Assembly (NCBI RefSeq): GCF_029637705.1
Contig: NZ_CP121252.1
Span: 1,302,001 to 1,366,000 of the forward strand
DNA length: 64,000 nucleotides
DNA from: Citricoccus muralis
GTDB lineage: Bacteria > Actinomycetota > Actinomycetes > Actinomycetales > Micrococcaceae
Direction of reading: 5' to 3'
The notes under the pieces are model-generated. The model did not search any database and was not told the DNA's origin. It saw nothing but the letters and a program-made list of their open reading frames with translations. Shown here one piece after another: positions 26,758 to 35,451 of this stretch. The position numbers and the translations under genes were made by a program. How positions within the stretch are numbered: position 1 is the first letter of the stretch; every line of letters begins with the position of its first letter.

Positions 26758-27777
26758 TCAGCCCGCTGGAGCTGGTCCGGTGGAGCCACGCACCCGCAAG
26801 GGGGAAGGGAGCCGGATGGTGCGGGGCCGGGTGTCCCCGCCGATCTGGGTCAACAACAAATCCACCGCGGCCCGACCAGCCTCCTCAACGGGTGCGTCCA
26901 AGCAGGTCAGCCCCGAATGTACGAAGCTCGCCCCGTAGGTGTTGTCGTAGCCGGTAATGGAGAGGTCCTCGGGTACCTGTACCCCGCGGCGCACGAAGTG
27001 GCGGATCATCCCAATCGCCAGTTGATCATTGAACGCCACGATCGCGGTGGGACGGTGCGCAGCGGCGATCTCTCCGGCCACTGGCCCCTGATCGTAGTTG
27101 GGAGAGAAAGGTCCGGTGCGGATGATCGTCATACCGAGTTTCCGCGCTCCGTGATGCAGTGCACGCCAGCGTTGTAGATTGGTCCAGCTATTGTTCGGCC
27201 CGGCGCAGTACACCACGCGACGGTGCCCCAAGGCGTGCAGGTGCTCGATGAGCTGATGCGAACTTTCGGAGGTACCGGCGATGACCGAACTGACACCGAC
27301 CACCTCCCGGTTGAACATCACCAGGGGTTGGTGACGAGCCAGTTCGCGCATTTCTGTATCCGAAGTGGACCGTGCCGAGGTAATGATGCCGTCGACGGCA
27401 CGCGATACCCGCTCGATGAGGACCTGTTCCATGGCCGGAGTTTCTTCGGCGTCACCAACGACAGCCAGATAGCCAGCGGCCTTGGCTTGACGGACCACGC
27501 CTTTGACCAGATCCGTGAAGAACGGATTAGCGCTGTCCTGCACGAGCAGATACAGGGTGCGCGACATGGTGCGGGCCGGCGTCACCCGTGCAGGTTCGCG
27601 GCGATATCCCAACCGGGCGGCGACGGCCATAATGTGCTCGACGGTCTGAAAGTTCACCCGGTCCGGCTGGGTGAAGGCCCGAGACGCCGTGGACAGCGCC
27701 ACCCCGGCGGCGTCGGCGACATCGCGCAACAGTACCCGTTCGGCTGCGGAGGGATCCTGATCGGCTGTGCGTGTCAT
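26758..27777 (-). CDS. LacI-family transcriptional regulator
   Basis: 339-residue repressor or activator. N-terminal HTH and hinge helix at about 15-60 (LRDVADAAGVALSTASRAF ... AVAARLGYRR). A periplasmic-binding-like ligand domain follows (LVQDSANPFFTDLVKGV, DGIITSARST, AIVAFNDQLAIGMIR, SITGYDN). Divergent from tctCBA with 336 bp between, in which CAACCGGTTG is a good LacI-type operator; it therefore probably senses the carboxylate imported by Tct. The ligand-binding domain gives no clue to the substrate. ATG 27777 follows AAGGG. Confidence 0.9.
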   Translation of the reverse strand: MTRTADQDPSAAERVLLRDVADAAGVALSTASRAFTQPDRVNFQTVEHIMAVAARLGYRREPARVTPARTMSRTLYLLVQDSANPFFTDLVKGVVRQAKAAGYLAVVGDAEETPAMEQVLIERVSRAVDGIITSARSTSDTEMRELARHQPLVMFNREVVGVSSVIAGTSESSHQLIEHLHALGHRRVVYCAGPNNSWTNLQRWRALHHGARKLGMTIIRTGPFSPNYDQGPVAGEIAAAHRPTAIVAFNDQLAIGMIRHFVRRGVQVPEDLSITGYDNTYGASFVHSGLTCLDAPVEEAGRAAVDLLLTQIGGDTRPRTIRLPSPLRVRGSTGPAPAG

Positions 27778-27845
27778 CTCCGGTGACCCTTCCCGGGCGA
27801 GCGGTGGTGGTAGCGGTGTGACGCGCCTAACTCAGTTGAGTGGAT

Positions 27846-27938
27846 ATTGCCATGCGTTGCCAGGATCTGTCCATTCCGCCGGGAACAGCGCGGAGTGGCG
27901 GCCGTCACAATCGGTCATGCTTGGCAACTTTTGGCAAT
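27846..27938. repeat. inverted pair of ATTGCCAnnnGTTGCCA elements
   Basis: The plus strand reads ATTGCCAtgcGTTGCCA at 27846-27862; the minus strand reads ATTGCCAaaaGTTGCCA for 27922-27938. All 14 specified positions match and only the 3-bp spacers differ. The half-sites repeat with a 10-bp period, one helical turn, as expected for tandem binding of a dimeric regulator. This is distinct from the CAACCGGTTG operator. Confidence 0.7.
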
Positions 27939-28006
27939 TGTGTGACCTGACCCGGGTGGTCGTGGCAAGCTGGTTCATCATCATGTTGTGACTCAGATCA
28001 CGTTTG

Positions 28007-28016
28007 CAACCGGTTG
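28007..28016. promoter_or_regulatory. LacI-type operator CAACCGGTTG
   Basis: Perfect 10-bp palindrome with central CG, within TTTGCAACCGGTTGTATT (28003-28020). LacI-family sites usually have this AAnCGnTT-like core. It is about 100 bp upstream of the tctC start and is the likely target of the divergent LacI protein. Confidence 0.6.
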
Positions 28017-28113
28017 TATTGGATGTTCATTCATACCGATGGCACAGCGTAGGCGGGGTCAGACACGCGACAACACACCCACACATCACATCGCCCTTTC
28101 TTGGAGGAACGTC

Positions 28114-29115
28114 ATGTTGAATCGCACATCGCGCCGGGGCCGGTCCCTGATCACCACCATCGCTCTGGCAGCCACCGCCGGCCTGGCTCTGAGCGCCTGC
28201 GCCAGCAATAACGGCGGTGGGGAAGAAGACTCCGAATTTCCCACGAAGGATCTGCGCCTGATCGTGCCATGGCAGGCCGGTGGCTCCGGTGACCTCTCGG
28301 CACGCACCATCGCCCCACTGCTCGAGGACGAGCTCGGCGTCAACGTCGTCGTCGAGAACCGTCCGGGTGCCAATGGCTCCGTCGGCTACAACTGGCTGAA
28401 GGAACAGGAACCGGACGGCTACAACATGTCCATGGTCGGGGCCGAGGTTGCCACTCTGCAGTTCATGGACTACGACATCTCTCCGGATGACTATGAGTTC
28501 CTCTCTCAGATCATCTCCGGCCCGGGCGCCATTGCCGTGCGCTCGGACAGTCCCTACGAGACCCTGCAGGATCTCATCGACGATGCCAAGGAGCGTCCGG
28601 GCGAGGTCACTTACTCATCTCCCGGTGTGGGCTCGGTGTGGGACAACCCGGCCCAAGGGCTGCAGGAATTGGCCGACATTGAGCTGACCAACGTCCCCTT
28701 CGACGGTTCGGCTCCCTCCATTGCCGCTGCTGCGGCCGGTGACGTGGACTTCTCCATCGACGCCGTGGGCTCCCAGAAGGCCCAGGTCGACGGCGGAGAA
28801 ATGCGTTACCTCGCCGTGCTCACCGAGGAGCGGCTGGAAGAGCTACCTGACGTGCCCACCGCCGCTGAAGAGGGCGTAGACCTGCAGAACGCTTCCTTCA
28901 CCGGAATCGTGGTGCCGGCTGGCACTCCCGAGGACGTCGTGACGGTGCTCAGCGAAGCCATCCAGGCTGCCGCGCAGGATCCCGCCTACACCGACGTGAT
29001 CGAAAGTTCCAACCTCATCCCGCTGGGCACCTCCGCCGAGGAATTCGACGCCTTCATCCAGGAAGAAGAAGAGCGTCACGGCCGCTGGATCGAATTGGCA
29101 CAGTCCACCGAGTGA
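28114..29115 (+). CDS. tctC: tripartite tricarboxylate transporter substrate-binding lipoprotein TctC
   Basis: Extracytoplasmic binding protein of a TTT-type secondary transporter, 333 residues. Signal peptide with lipobox LALSAC (Cys29). The mature part carries DLRLIVPWQAGGSGDLSARTIAPLLE, VENRPGANGSVGYNWL, GPGAIAVRSDSPYETLQDLIDDAK and VTYSSPGVGS, all classical Bug/TctC features. The start is ATG 28114 behind GGAGG; the frame is open further upstream without a start signal. The ligand is a carboxylate, not further definable. First gene of tctCBA. Confidence 0.93.
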   Translation: MLNRTSRRGRSLITTIALAATAGLALSACASNNGGGEEDSEFPTKDLRLIVPWQAGGSGDLSARTIAPLLEDELGVNVVVENRPGANGSVGYNWLKEQEPDGYNMSMVGAEVATLQFMDYDISPDDYEFLSQIISGPGAIAVRSDSPYETLQDLIDDAKERPGEVTYSSPGVGSVWDNPAQGLQELADIELTNVPFDGSAPSIAAAAAGDVDFSIDAVGSQKAQVDGGEMRYLAVLTEERLEELPDVPTAAEEGVDLQNASFTGIVVPAGTPEDVVTVLSEAIQAAAQDPAYTDVIESSNLIPLGTSAEEFDAFIQEEEERHGRWIELAQSTE

Positions 29116-29128
29116 AAGCGAGAAGACG

Positions 29129-29692
29129 ATGACTGACTCGCCCCGCGAGTCCGTCGTCCGAGATGCTGACGCCGACGTCGCCCCCTCCGAGGAGGGGGCG
29201 ACGCTGGCAGAACTTCGGCATCCGGAGGCGGAACCTCTCCTGAAGAATCTCCCCTATCGGCTCCGTGAGCTGATCCCGGTGGCCGCCGCCGTGGGCGTGG
29301 GCATCTGGGTGCTGGTGATGACTGGCAATATCCAGGCACACAACCGCGGCGAACTGGGGCCGCAATTCTGGCCGACGATGCTCGCTACCGCGATGATCGT
29401 GATGGGCGGGCTGCTCATCCTGACCAACGTGATGCGCGGTGTACGGCCCGCCGACATTCCTGATCACATGACCTGGTGGGGCATAAGCCGCCTGCTGATC
29501 TCCGGCGCGGTGCTGGTCGGATACGTCTTGCTGTTTAACGTGCTGCAGTTCTGGTTGATTACCATCGCCGCGACCGCCCTGCTCGTGGCCCTCTACGGGT
29601 TGCGCGGCTGGCGGGCGCTGGTGGTATTTCCGATCATTATCGGAGCCGTGTTGCATCTGCTGTTCATTACTTTCTTGGGGGTTCCGCTATGA
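29129..29692 (+). CDS. tctB: tripartite tricarboxylate transporter small membrane subunit TctB
   Basis: 187 residues: a 45-residue acidic cytoplasmic N-terminus followed by four hydrophobic segments (IPVAAAVGVGIWVLVMT, FWPTMLATAMIVMGGLLIL, ISRLLISGAVLVGYVLLF, ALVVFPIIIGAVLHLLFI). GPQFWP is typical of TctB. It sits 13 bp after tctC and overlaps tctA by ATGA, so stoichiometric coupling with the large subunit is likely. Confidence 0.9.
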   Translation: MTDSPRESVVRDADADVAPSEEGATLAELRHPEAEPLLKNLPYRLRELIPVAAAVGVGIWVLVMTGNIQAHNRGELGPQFWPTMLATAMIVMGGLLILTNVMRGVRPADIPDHMTWWGISRLLISGAVLVGYVLLFNVLQFWLITIAATALLVALYGLRGWRALVVFPIIIGAVLHLLFITFLGVPL

Positions 29693-31281
29693 TCGAGCCA
29701 CTCATGACGGGGATGCTCCCCGATCTCTTCCACGCCGCCAGCTCGCAGCTGGTACTGGCGAATTCGGTGCTGGACGGCGCCTCCGTGGTGTTGCGCTGGG
29801 ACACTTTGATCTACATCGGCTTGGGCATGCTCGTCGGCATGCTGGTGGGTGCCTTCCCCGGCGTGACCGCCACCATGGCGGTCGCTCTGGCCTCCGGGTT
29901 CACCCTGACCATGGAACCGCTGCAGGGCCTGGCCGTGTTGCTGACCATCTACGTGGCCGCCCAGTTCGGTGACCGGGTACCCGCCATTCTGATCAACACC
30001 CCGGGCACGCCGTCATCGATTTCCACCACTTTTGATGGCTACCCGATGGCGAAGAACGGTCAGGCCGGCCTAGCGATGACCGTCTCTGCCTTCGGCTCGG
30101 CGTTCGGCATGGTTTTCGGCACGATCCTGTTGGCCCTGTTCGCGATCCCGATCGCCGGCCTGGCTCGTGAATTCGGTCCACCGGAGCTTTTCGCTCTGGT
30201 GGTCTTCGGCCTGACCATGATGATTGGTGTGTCGTCCGGACGCATCACCAAGGGCCTGATCGCCGGCATGTTTGGATTGTTCCTCGCCACCGTAGGGCGT
30301 GATCCGATCACCGGTGACCAGCGTTTCACCCTGGGCATCCTTGAGCTCAACGGCGGGGTTCCGTTCATTCCGGTGATTATTGGTCTGTTTGGTCTGGCCG
30401 AGGTGCTCAACCAGATGATCACGCACCGACGCAACGAAAAGCAGATCAAGCCGATTCAGCAGCTGGGCCGCTGGTTCCCTGATGGAGCTACCTTCCGCCG
30501 CATACTCAAGCCCATGGGTGTCGGTGCTGGTACCGGCTCCGTGGTGGGTCTCGTGCCCGCCGTCGGTGGTGACATTGCCGGCATCATCGCCTGGGACAAC
30601 GCCAAGCGCGTGTCCAAAAACAAGCACGAGTTCGGTAAGGGTTCTATTGAAGGGCTTACGGCGGGGGATACCTCCTCCACCGCCACCATTGGTGGCTCGG
30701 TGACGACCACGATGGCGCTGGGTATTCCCGGTGACTCCGTGATGGCGGTGCTGATCGGATCCATGATGATCTGGGGCATCCAGCCCGGACCGGCGCTGTT
30801 CGCGAACGATCCCTCGCTGGTTTACTCGCTGGCCATGATTCTGCTGATCGCGACCGTGTTGTCGCTGGCGGTCTCCCTGGTGCGCATGAAGTCGATGGTG
30901 AAGCTGCTGGAACTGAAGAACCAGTACCTGTGGGTGATCATCCTCGTGTTCTGTATCGTGGGCACCTTCTCGATCAACAACTCTGTCTTCGACGTGATGG
31001 TGATGCTGATCATGGGCCTGGTTGGACTGTTCATGCTCCGCTTCGGATTCCCGCCCGGCCCGGCTGTGCTGGGACTCATCTTGGGCCCGCTGGCTGAATC
31101 CAACCTGCGTCGAACGCTCATCGGTGGCGGATGGGAGGCATTCCTCGGTTCGCCGATTGCCCTGGTGCTTTTCGCCATCTCGGCGGCGGCACTCATTCTG
31201 CCTCCGCTGCGGGCTATGCGCGCTCGCCGTAAGGCAGCCATGGCTGGCAAAGACGAGGGTATGTCCGTGCTGATTCCCTGA
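29689..31281 (+). CDS. tctA: tripartite tricarboxylate transporter large permease TctA
   Basis: 530-residue membrane protein with about 11-12 hydrophobic segments. Signature regions GAFPGVTATMAVALA (about 55) and GDRVPAILINTPGTPSSISTTFDGYPMAKNGQA (about 95-125), the duplicated Gly/Pro motifs of the transport path, and the later TAGDTSSTATIGGSVTTTMALGIPGDSVMAVLIG. Imports a carboxylate with H+ or Na+. Last gene of the operon, followed by a bidirectional terminator. Confidence 0.94.
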   Translation: MIEPLMTGMLPDLFHAASSQLVLANSVLDGASVVLRWDTLIYIGLGMLVGMLVGAFPGVTATMAVALASGFTLTMEPLQGLAVLLTIYVAAQFGDRVPAILINTPGTPSSISTTFDGYPMAKNGQAGLAMTVSAFGSAFGMVFGTILLALFAIPIAGLAREFGPPELFALVVFGLTMMIGVSSGRITKGLIAGMFGLFLATVGRDPITGDQRFTLGILELNGGVPFIPVIIGLFGLAEVLNQMITHRRNEKQIKPIQQLGRWFPDGATFRRILKPMGVGAGTGSVVGLVPAVGGDIAGIIAWDNAKRVSKNKHEFGKGSIEGLTAGDTSSTATIGGSVTTTMALGIPGDSVMAVLIGSMMIWGIQPGPALFANDPSLVYSLAMILLIATVLSLAVSLVRMKSMVKLLELKNQYLWVIILVFCIVGTFSINNSVFDVMVMLIMGLVGLFMLRFGFPPGPAVLGLILGPLAESNLRRTLIGGGWEAFLGSPIALVLFAISAAALILPPLRAMRARRKAAMAGKDEGMSVLIP

Positions 31282-31312
31282 TCAACAGGGAAGAACATCG
31301 CTCCACCACGAC

Positions 31313-31362
31313 ATCGGCCCGGTCGGTGCACTGCTTCTCAGCAGCGCACCGACCGGGCCGAT
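31313..31362. terminator. bidirectional terminator between tctA and gabD
   Basis: A 17-bp perfect stem ATCGGCCCGGTCGGTGC (31313-31329) / GCACCGACCGGGCCGAT (31346-31362), with an inner CTGCT-tctc-AGCAG fold in the loop. It lies between the convergent stops at 31281 and 31384 and serves both genes. No U-tracts. Confidence 0.85.
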
Positions 31363-31383
31363 GCGTTTCGGGCCTACCGAAGG

Positions 31384-32760
31384 TCAGGACTCACGGATGG
31401 TGAACAACCGCTTGTTCACGAATTCGTCCATGCCCAGCGGGCCCAACTCGCGCCCATAGCCGGAGCGCTTGACCCCGCCGAAGGGCAAGTCGGCCCCGGA
31501 GGTGTTGTACCCGTTCACATGAGACATGCCAACCTCCAGCTGCTCTGCCAGCCGTGTGGCTTGCTCGACGTCCGTGGAAAACACCGAGCCGCCCAGACCG
31601 TACGCAGAGTCGTTGGCCAGTGTGAGTGCTTCTTCTTCCGAAGACACCTTGTAGACCATGGCCACCGGACCGAAGAGCTCCTCCTGGTAGGCGCGTGCAG
31701 CCGGAGTGATGTCGGTCATTACCGTCGGCTGGACGTAGTACCCATCTCGTGCCTCGCGCTGTCCGCCCACGCGGATCGTGGCGCCGTTCTGTGCGGCGTC
31801 GGCGATCTGGCTCAGCAGCCCTTCTACGGCCGACTCCGATGAGACCGGGGGATAGGTGCCACGTTCCGAGGCGGCAGGATCACCGGCGGTCAGCGATTCG
31901 GCTTCGGCAACGAGTGATTCGACGAACTCGTCGTAGATATCCTCCATCACGATCATCCGCTTATTGGAGGTGCAGGCCTGGCCGGCGTTGGAGAGCCGGG
32001 TGCGCAGCGCGGTCTTCGCGGACTTGGCCACATCGTCCGAGCTGAGGATGATGTATGGGTCGGAGCCACCGAGTTCCAGTACGACCTTCTTGAGATGCCT
32101 GCCGGCCTGTTCGGCCACAATGGCGCCGGCCCGCTCGGACCCGGTCAGCGACACCCCCTGGATCTGAGGCGCGGCGATGATGGTGGAGATTTGCTCGTGG
32201 GTAGCGAAGACGTTCTGGTAGACGCCCTCAGGCACTCCTGCTTCGTGGAGCAGCTCGGCGATCGCGAGCGCGGAGGCCGCGCAGATTTCAGCGTGCTTGA
32301 GGATGATGGTGTTGCCCAGCATCAGGTTCGGCGCGGCGAATCGGGCCACCTGGTAGTACGGGAAGTTCCAGGGCATAATGCCCAGCAACCCGCCGACCGG
32401 ACGGCGCTGAATCAGACACCGGGTGCCGTCGATATTGCGCAGCTCTTGGTCTTTGCTAAGCTCTTCGCCTTCGGTGGCGTAATAGCGGAAGATCTGGGCC
32501 ACGTACTTGACCTCGCCGACGGCTTCGCGCAACGGTTTTCCCATCTCGCGGGTGGCGATGGCGGCCAGGTCCTCTGCGCGTTCGTCAAAGAGATCGGCGA
32601 CCCGCTGCAGGATAGTTCCCCGCTCGGACATGGGCCGAGCCGACCATGCGCGATAGGCCCGCTCGGTGGTGGTCAGTGCCTGTTCGATTTGCTCGTCGGT
32701 GGCGTTGTCGAACTCGCGCTCAATCACGCCGGTGCTTGGATTCTGTGTGCGGAAGCCCAC
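31384..32760 (-). CDS. gabD: NAD(P)-dependent succinate-semialdehyde dehydrogenase-like aldehyde dehydrogenase
   Basis: 458-residue aldehyde dehydrogenase oxidising an aldehyde to a carboxylate. Active-site Asn132 (PWNFPYYQ), general base Glu229 (ELGGSDPYI) and nucleophile Cys263 (GQACTSNKR) are present. Length and NTGxIEREF-like opening fit the GabD1 subgroup that lacks an N-terminal extension. Succinic semialdehyde is the likely but unproven substrate. It is convergent with the carboxylate transporter; whether they share a pathway is open. Start ATG 32760 behind AAGGAGGAT-like sequence. Confidence 0.88.
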   Translation of the reverse strand: MGFRTQNPSTGVIEREFDNATDEQIEQALTTTERAYRAWSARPMSERGTILQRVADLFDERAEDLAAIATREMGKPLREAVGEVKYVAQIFRYYATEGEELSKDQELRNIDGTRCLIQRRPVGGLLGIMPWNFPYYQVARFAAPNLMLGNTIILKHAEICAASALAIAELLHEAGVPEGVYQNVFATHEQISTIIAAPQIQGVSLTGSERAGAIVAEQAGRHLKKVVLELGGSDPYIILSSDDVAKSAKTALRTRLSNAGQACTSNKRMIVMEDIYDEFVESLVAEAESLTAGDPAASERGTYPPVSSESAVEGLLSQIADAAQNGATIRVGGQREARDGYYVQPTVMTDITPAARAYQEELFGPVAMVYKVSSEEEALTLANDSAYGLGGSVFSTDVEQATRLAEQLEVGMSHVNGYNTSGADLPFGGVKRSGYGRELGPLGMDEFVNKRLFTIRES

Positions 32761-32878
32761 GGAGATCCTCCTTCGCGTCTGTCGGGGTCATTAGTGAGTC
32801 AGGGAACCTCAGCTGCTGACTCGTGATCGCCGCACGGCGACCGGTGCCTCCACTGTAACGACGAGCAGGCGAGATGTG

Positions 32879-33517
32879 TCAGCCCTGAGGCTCGCCCAGG
32901 GCAGGGTCGAAGGTAGACAGCGATTGCTTCCAGAATGATTTCCACTCTGCCATGGCTTCGGCCTGGGTGATCTTGGAATGGGCAACCACCACGGCGGTAC
33001 GCTCGCCCTGTTTCGCGGTGCGGGACTCGACGCTGACCAGCACGGCGGTTCCGTCTGTGAGGGATACGCGCCAATTATCGCGCTTCTCTGTGGAGGAGAC
33101 GCGGGGTTCACCGGCCGGGGCACTGGGAAATTCGGGAGATTTCAACAACGTCTCCAACCAGCTCAGTATCTCGGGCAACAGTGCTTCGCGAAGGACAGGC
33201 AACGTCCTGGATGCAGATGCTTCGAAGGTTCCGTCGGCACGCTGCCCCGGAGCTCGGCGACCGATGTGCTGTTCATACGCGACCGTGACGCCTTGAGCCC
33301 ACCAACCCGGGCTGCTGTGAATTTTCGCATCCTCTGGAATGCTCAGATGGGTATCGGGATCATCGCCGGTGATCATGTGTTGCGCCAGCTGTGCAATCTC
33401 GGCGTGGGGTTTATCCCGAGCGCCATGATGGTCGAGGGCGGAAACCCAGTCATCCCAGGCCACATGCGAGGCTTCGACGATGCTGGAGGTGCTGGTACCA
33501 GAAACAGGTGTGGCCAT
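32879..33517 (-). CDS. DUF4287 domain protein with SRPBCC-like C-terminus
   Basis: 212 residues from ATG 33517. The N-terminal half has WDDWVSALDHHGARDKPHAEIAQL and SPGWWAQGVTVAYEQHIGRRAPGQRADGTF, the DUF4287 pattern. The second half (EASASRTLPVLREALL ... WRVSLTDGTAVLVSVESRTAKQGERTAVVVAHSKI) resembles the START/AHSA1-like fold seen in two-domain actinobacterial members. Function unknown. Longer in-frame extension upstream overlaps the tRNA gene and is not coding. Same strand as the tRNA; 72 bp separate them. Confidence 0.7.
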   Translation of the reverse strand: MATPVSGTSTSSIVEASHVAWDDWVSALDHHGARDKPHAEIAQLAQHMITGDDPDTHLSIPEDAKIHSSPGWWAQGVTVAYEQHIGRRAPGQRADGTFEASASRTLPVLREALLPEILSWLETLLKSPEFPSAPAGEPRVSSTEKRDNWRVSLTDGTAVLVSVESRTAKQGERTAVVVAHSKITQAEAMAEWKSFWKQSLSTFDPALGEPQG

Positions 33518-33588
33518 GCTCACAGCATAGCGGGATTCCTCGTAGCAGAAGCGGGGAGTGAAAAACAGAACGCCAGACGCAAGAGAGG

Positions 33589-33664
33589 TGGTGCCCCCAG
33601 TAGGATTCGAACCTACGGCCTTCTGCTCCGGAGGCAGACGCTCTATCCCCTGAGCTATGGAGGC
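33589..33664 (-). tRNA. tRNA-Arg (anticodon CCG)
   Basis: A 76-nt cloverleaf on the minus strand. Acceptor GCCTCCA/TGGGGGC (one T-G wobble), D-arm GCTCAGGGGATAGAGC, anticodon arm TCTGC-CTCCGGA-GCAGA giving CCG (reads CGG), T-arm GTAGG-TTCGAAT-CCTAC. The discriminator A and CCA end are encoded. Divergent from the arginyl-tRNA synthetase gene argS. Confidence 0.95.
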
Positions 33665-33804
33665 GGGGGTCCCGGTGGGACCTGAATACTCTATCGCACT
33701 TTCGCTCCCATTGCAGACGCGCGGATCCACACCAGCGGCATGACGGCTGTCACGAGGTGTCGTGAAATGTAGTGACAACGCTTCGGGTGACTAGACTGGG
33801 GCGG

Positions 33805-35451
33805 GTGACTCCAGAAGAACTTTCCGCAGTGATCGTGGCCTGCCTTCAAGACGCCGTTTCCGCCGGTGATATCACCGTCGACGTACCCGCAACGGTCAAG
33901 GTGGAGCGACCCAAGAACCGCGACCACGGCGACTGGGCCACCAACATTGCACTGCAGCTGGGCAAGCGGGCCGGAATGAACCCGCGAGACTTCGCTGGTG
34001 CACTGGCCGAGCGTCTGACCGCCCAGGAAGGAATCGAATCCGTGGACATTGCCGGGCCCGGGTTCATCAACATCACACTGGCCGCCGGCGCTGCCGGACA
34101 GCTGGCCCGGACCATCGTCGAGGCCGGGGCGGCGTTCGGCACCAACGACACCTTGCGCGGCGAGACAGTGAATATGGAGTTCGTCTCAGCCAATCCCACC
34201 GGTCCATTGCACATCGGACACACCCGCTGGGCCGCCCTGGGCGACGCCATCGCCCGCCTGCTGCGCGCCTCGGGTGCCACGCTGACCACCGAGTACTACA
34301 TCAACGACGCCGGCAGTCAGATGAATACTTTCGCCGCCTCCGTCTATGCCCGCCTGCACGGACACGACGTGCCCGAGGGCGGGTACCCCGGCCAGTACGT
34401 TCAGGACCTGGCAGACAGCATCGTCGCCGAGCATCCAGAGGTCCGTGACCTGTCGGAAGCCGACGCTTTGCCGGTGCTGCGCGAGCACGCCTACCGGCTG
34501 CAGCTGGCCGACATCGAGACCACCCTCGATGACTTCGGTGTGGACTTTGACGTCTGGTTCTCCGAAACCGAGCTGCACACCTCCGGCGCCATCGGCACTG
34601 CTGTGGATCGGCTGCGCGAGCAAGGCCACATCCTGGACCAGGACGACGCCGTGTGGTTGCGCACGACCGACTTCGGTGACGACAAGGATCGAGTGCTGAT
34701 CCGCGCCAACGGCGAGCCCACCTACTTTGCCGCCGATGCCGCCTACTACCTGTCGAAGAAGGACCGCGGCTTCGACCGGAAGATCTACCTGCTCGGAGCC
34801 GACCACCACGGCTACGTGGGCCGTCTCAAGGCCATCGCGGCTTGCGCTGGTGACGACCCCGAGAAAAACATCGAGATCCTCATCGGCCAGCTGATCTCCG
34901 TCAACGGAGCGAAGCTCTCCAAGCGCGCCGGCAACATCATCGAGCTCAAGGACCTCATCGAATGGCTGGGCAAAGACGCGCTGCGCTACTCGTTAGCGCG
35001 ATTCCCCGCCGACTCGCCGATGGCTATTGATCCGGAGCTGCTGCGCTCGCGGTCCAACGACAACCCGGTCTACTACGTCCAATACGCCCACGCTCGGTCG
35101 CGCAACGCCTCCCGCACCGCGGAAGCACACGAGATCACCCGGGAGCTGTTTGACTTCGATGCCACCACGTTGACCCACGACACCGAGTCGGCACTGCTGG
35201 CCCACCTGGGGGAGTTCCCCTCGATCGTGGCCATGGCTGCATCGATGCGCGAACCACACCGCGTGGCACGCCACCTCGAAGTCATCGCTGGCGCCTACCA
35301 CTCCTGGTATGCCGCGTGTCGCATCATCCCGTTGCAAGGTGAACAGCCCGGCCCGGTGAACGTGGCCCGACTGTGGCTGAACGACGCCACCAGCCAGGTG
35401 CTGGCCAACGGGCTGGCCCTGCTGGGTGTCGATGCGCCGGAGAAGATGTGA
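33805..35451 (+). CDS. argS: arginyl-tRNA synthetase
   Basis: Class I synthetase charging tRNA-Arg, 548 residues from GTG 33805 (MTPEELS, the usual family N-terminus). Motifs: VERPKNRDHGDWATNIALQLG, the HIGH box in NPTGPLHIGHTRWAALGDA, and a KMSKS equivalent in NGAKLSKRAGNI. The C-terminal DALR anticodon domain ends VLANGLALLGVDAPEKM. No ribosome site; TAGACT (33792-33797) is seven bases before the GTG, so a leaderless transcript is likely. Start of the argS-lysA-hom-thrC-thrB string. Confidence 0.96.
   Translation: MTPEELSAVIVACLQDAVSAGDITVDVPATVKVERPKNRDHGDWATNIALQLGKRAGMNPRDFAGALAERLTAQEGIESVDIAGPGFINITLAAGAAGQLARTIVEAGAAFGTNDTLRGETVNMEFVSANPTGPLHIGHTRWAALGDAIARLLRASGATLTTEYYINDAGSQMNTFAASVYARLHGHDVPEGGYPGQYVQDLADSIVAEHPEVRDLSEADALPVLREHAYRLQLADIETTLDDFGVDFDVWFSETELHTSGAIGTAVDRLREQGHILDQDDAVWLRTTDFGDDKDRVLIRANGEPTYFAADAAYYLSKKDRGFDRKIYLLGADHHGYVGRLKAIAACAGDDPEKNIEILIGQLISVNGAKLSKRAGNIIELKDLIEWLGKDALRYSLARFPADSPMAIDPELLRSRSNDNPVYYVQYAHARSRNASRTAEAHEITRELFDFDATTLTHDTESALLAHLGEFPSIVAMAASMREPHRVARHLEVIAGAYHSWYAACRIIPLQGEQPGPVNVARLWLNDATSQVLANGLALLGVDAPEKM

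Larger units (their letters stand above)
27778..28113. promoter_or_regulatory. lacI-tctC divergent control region
   Basis: 336 bp without a gene. Contents: ACTCAgtTGAGT palindrome (27830-27841), paired 17-bp elements ATTGCCAnnnGTTGCCA in inverted orientation (27846-27862 and 27922-27938), and a LacI-type operator (28007-28016). Short open frames cross the region but have no ribosome site or family resemblance. Exact promoters for lacI and tctC are not clear. Confidence 0.6.

Noticed and set aside
27988-28113. N-terminal extension of tctC by 42 codons
   Set aside because: The frame is open but lacks a ribosome site, and the extension would precede a normal lipoprotein signal peptide.
33518-33778. 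87-residue N-terminal extension of the DUF4287 protein
   Set aside because: It runs through the tRNA-Arg gene (SIAQGIERLPPEQKAVGSNPTGG is a translated tRNA) and is not coding.
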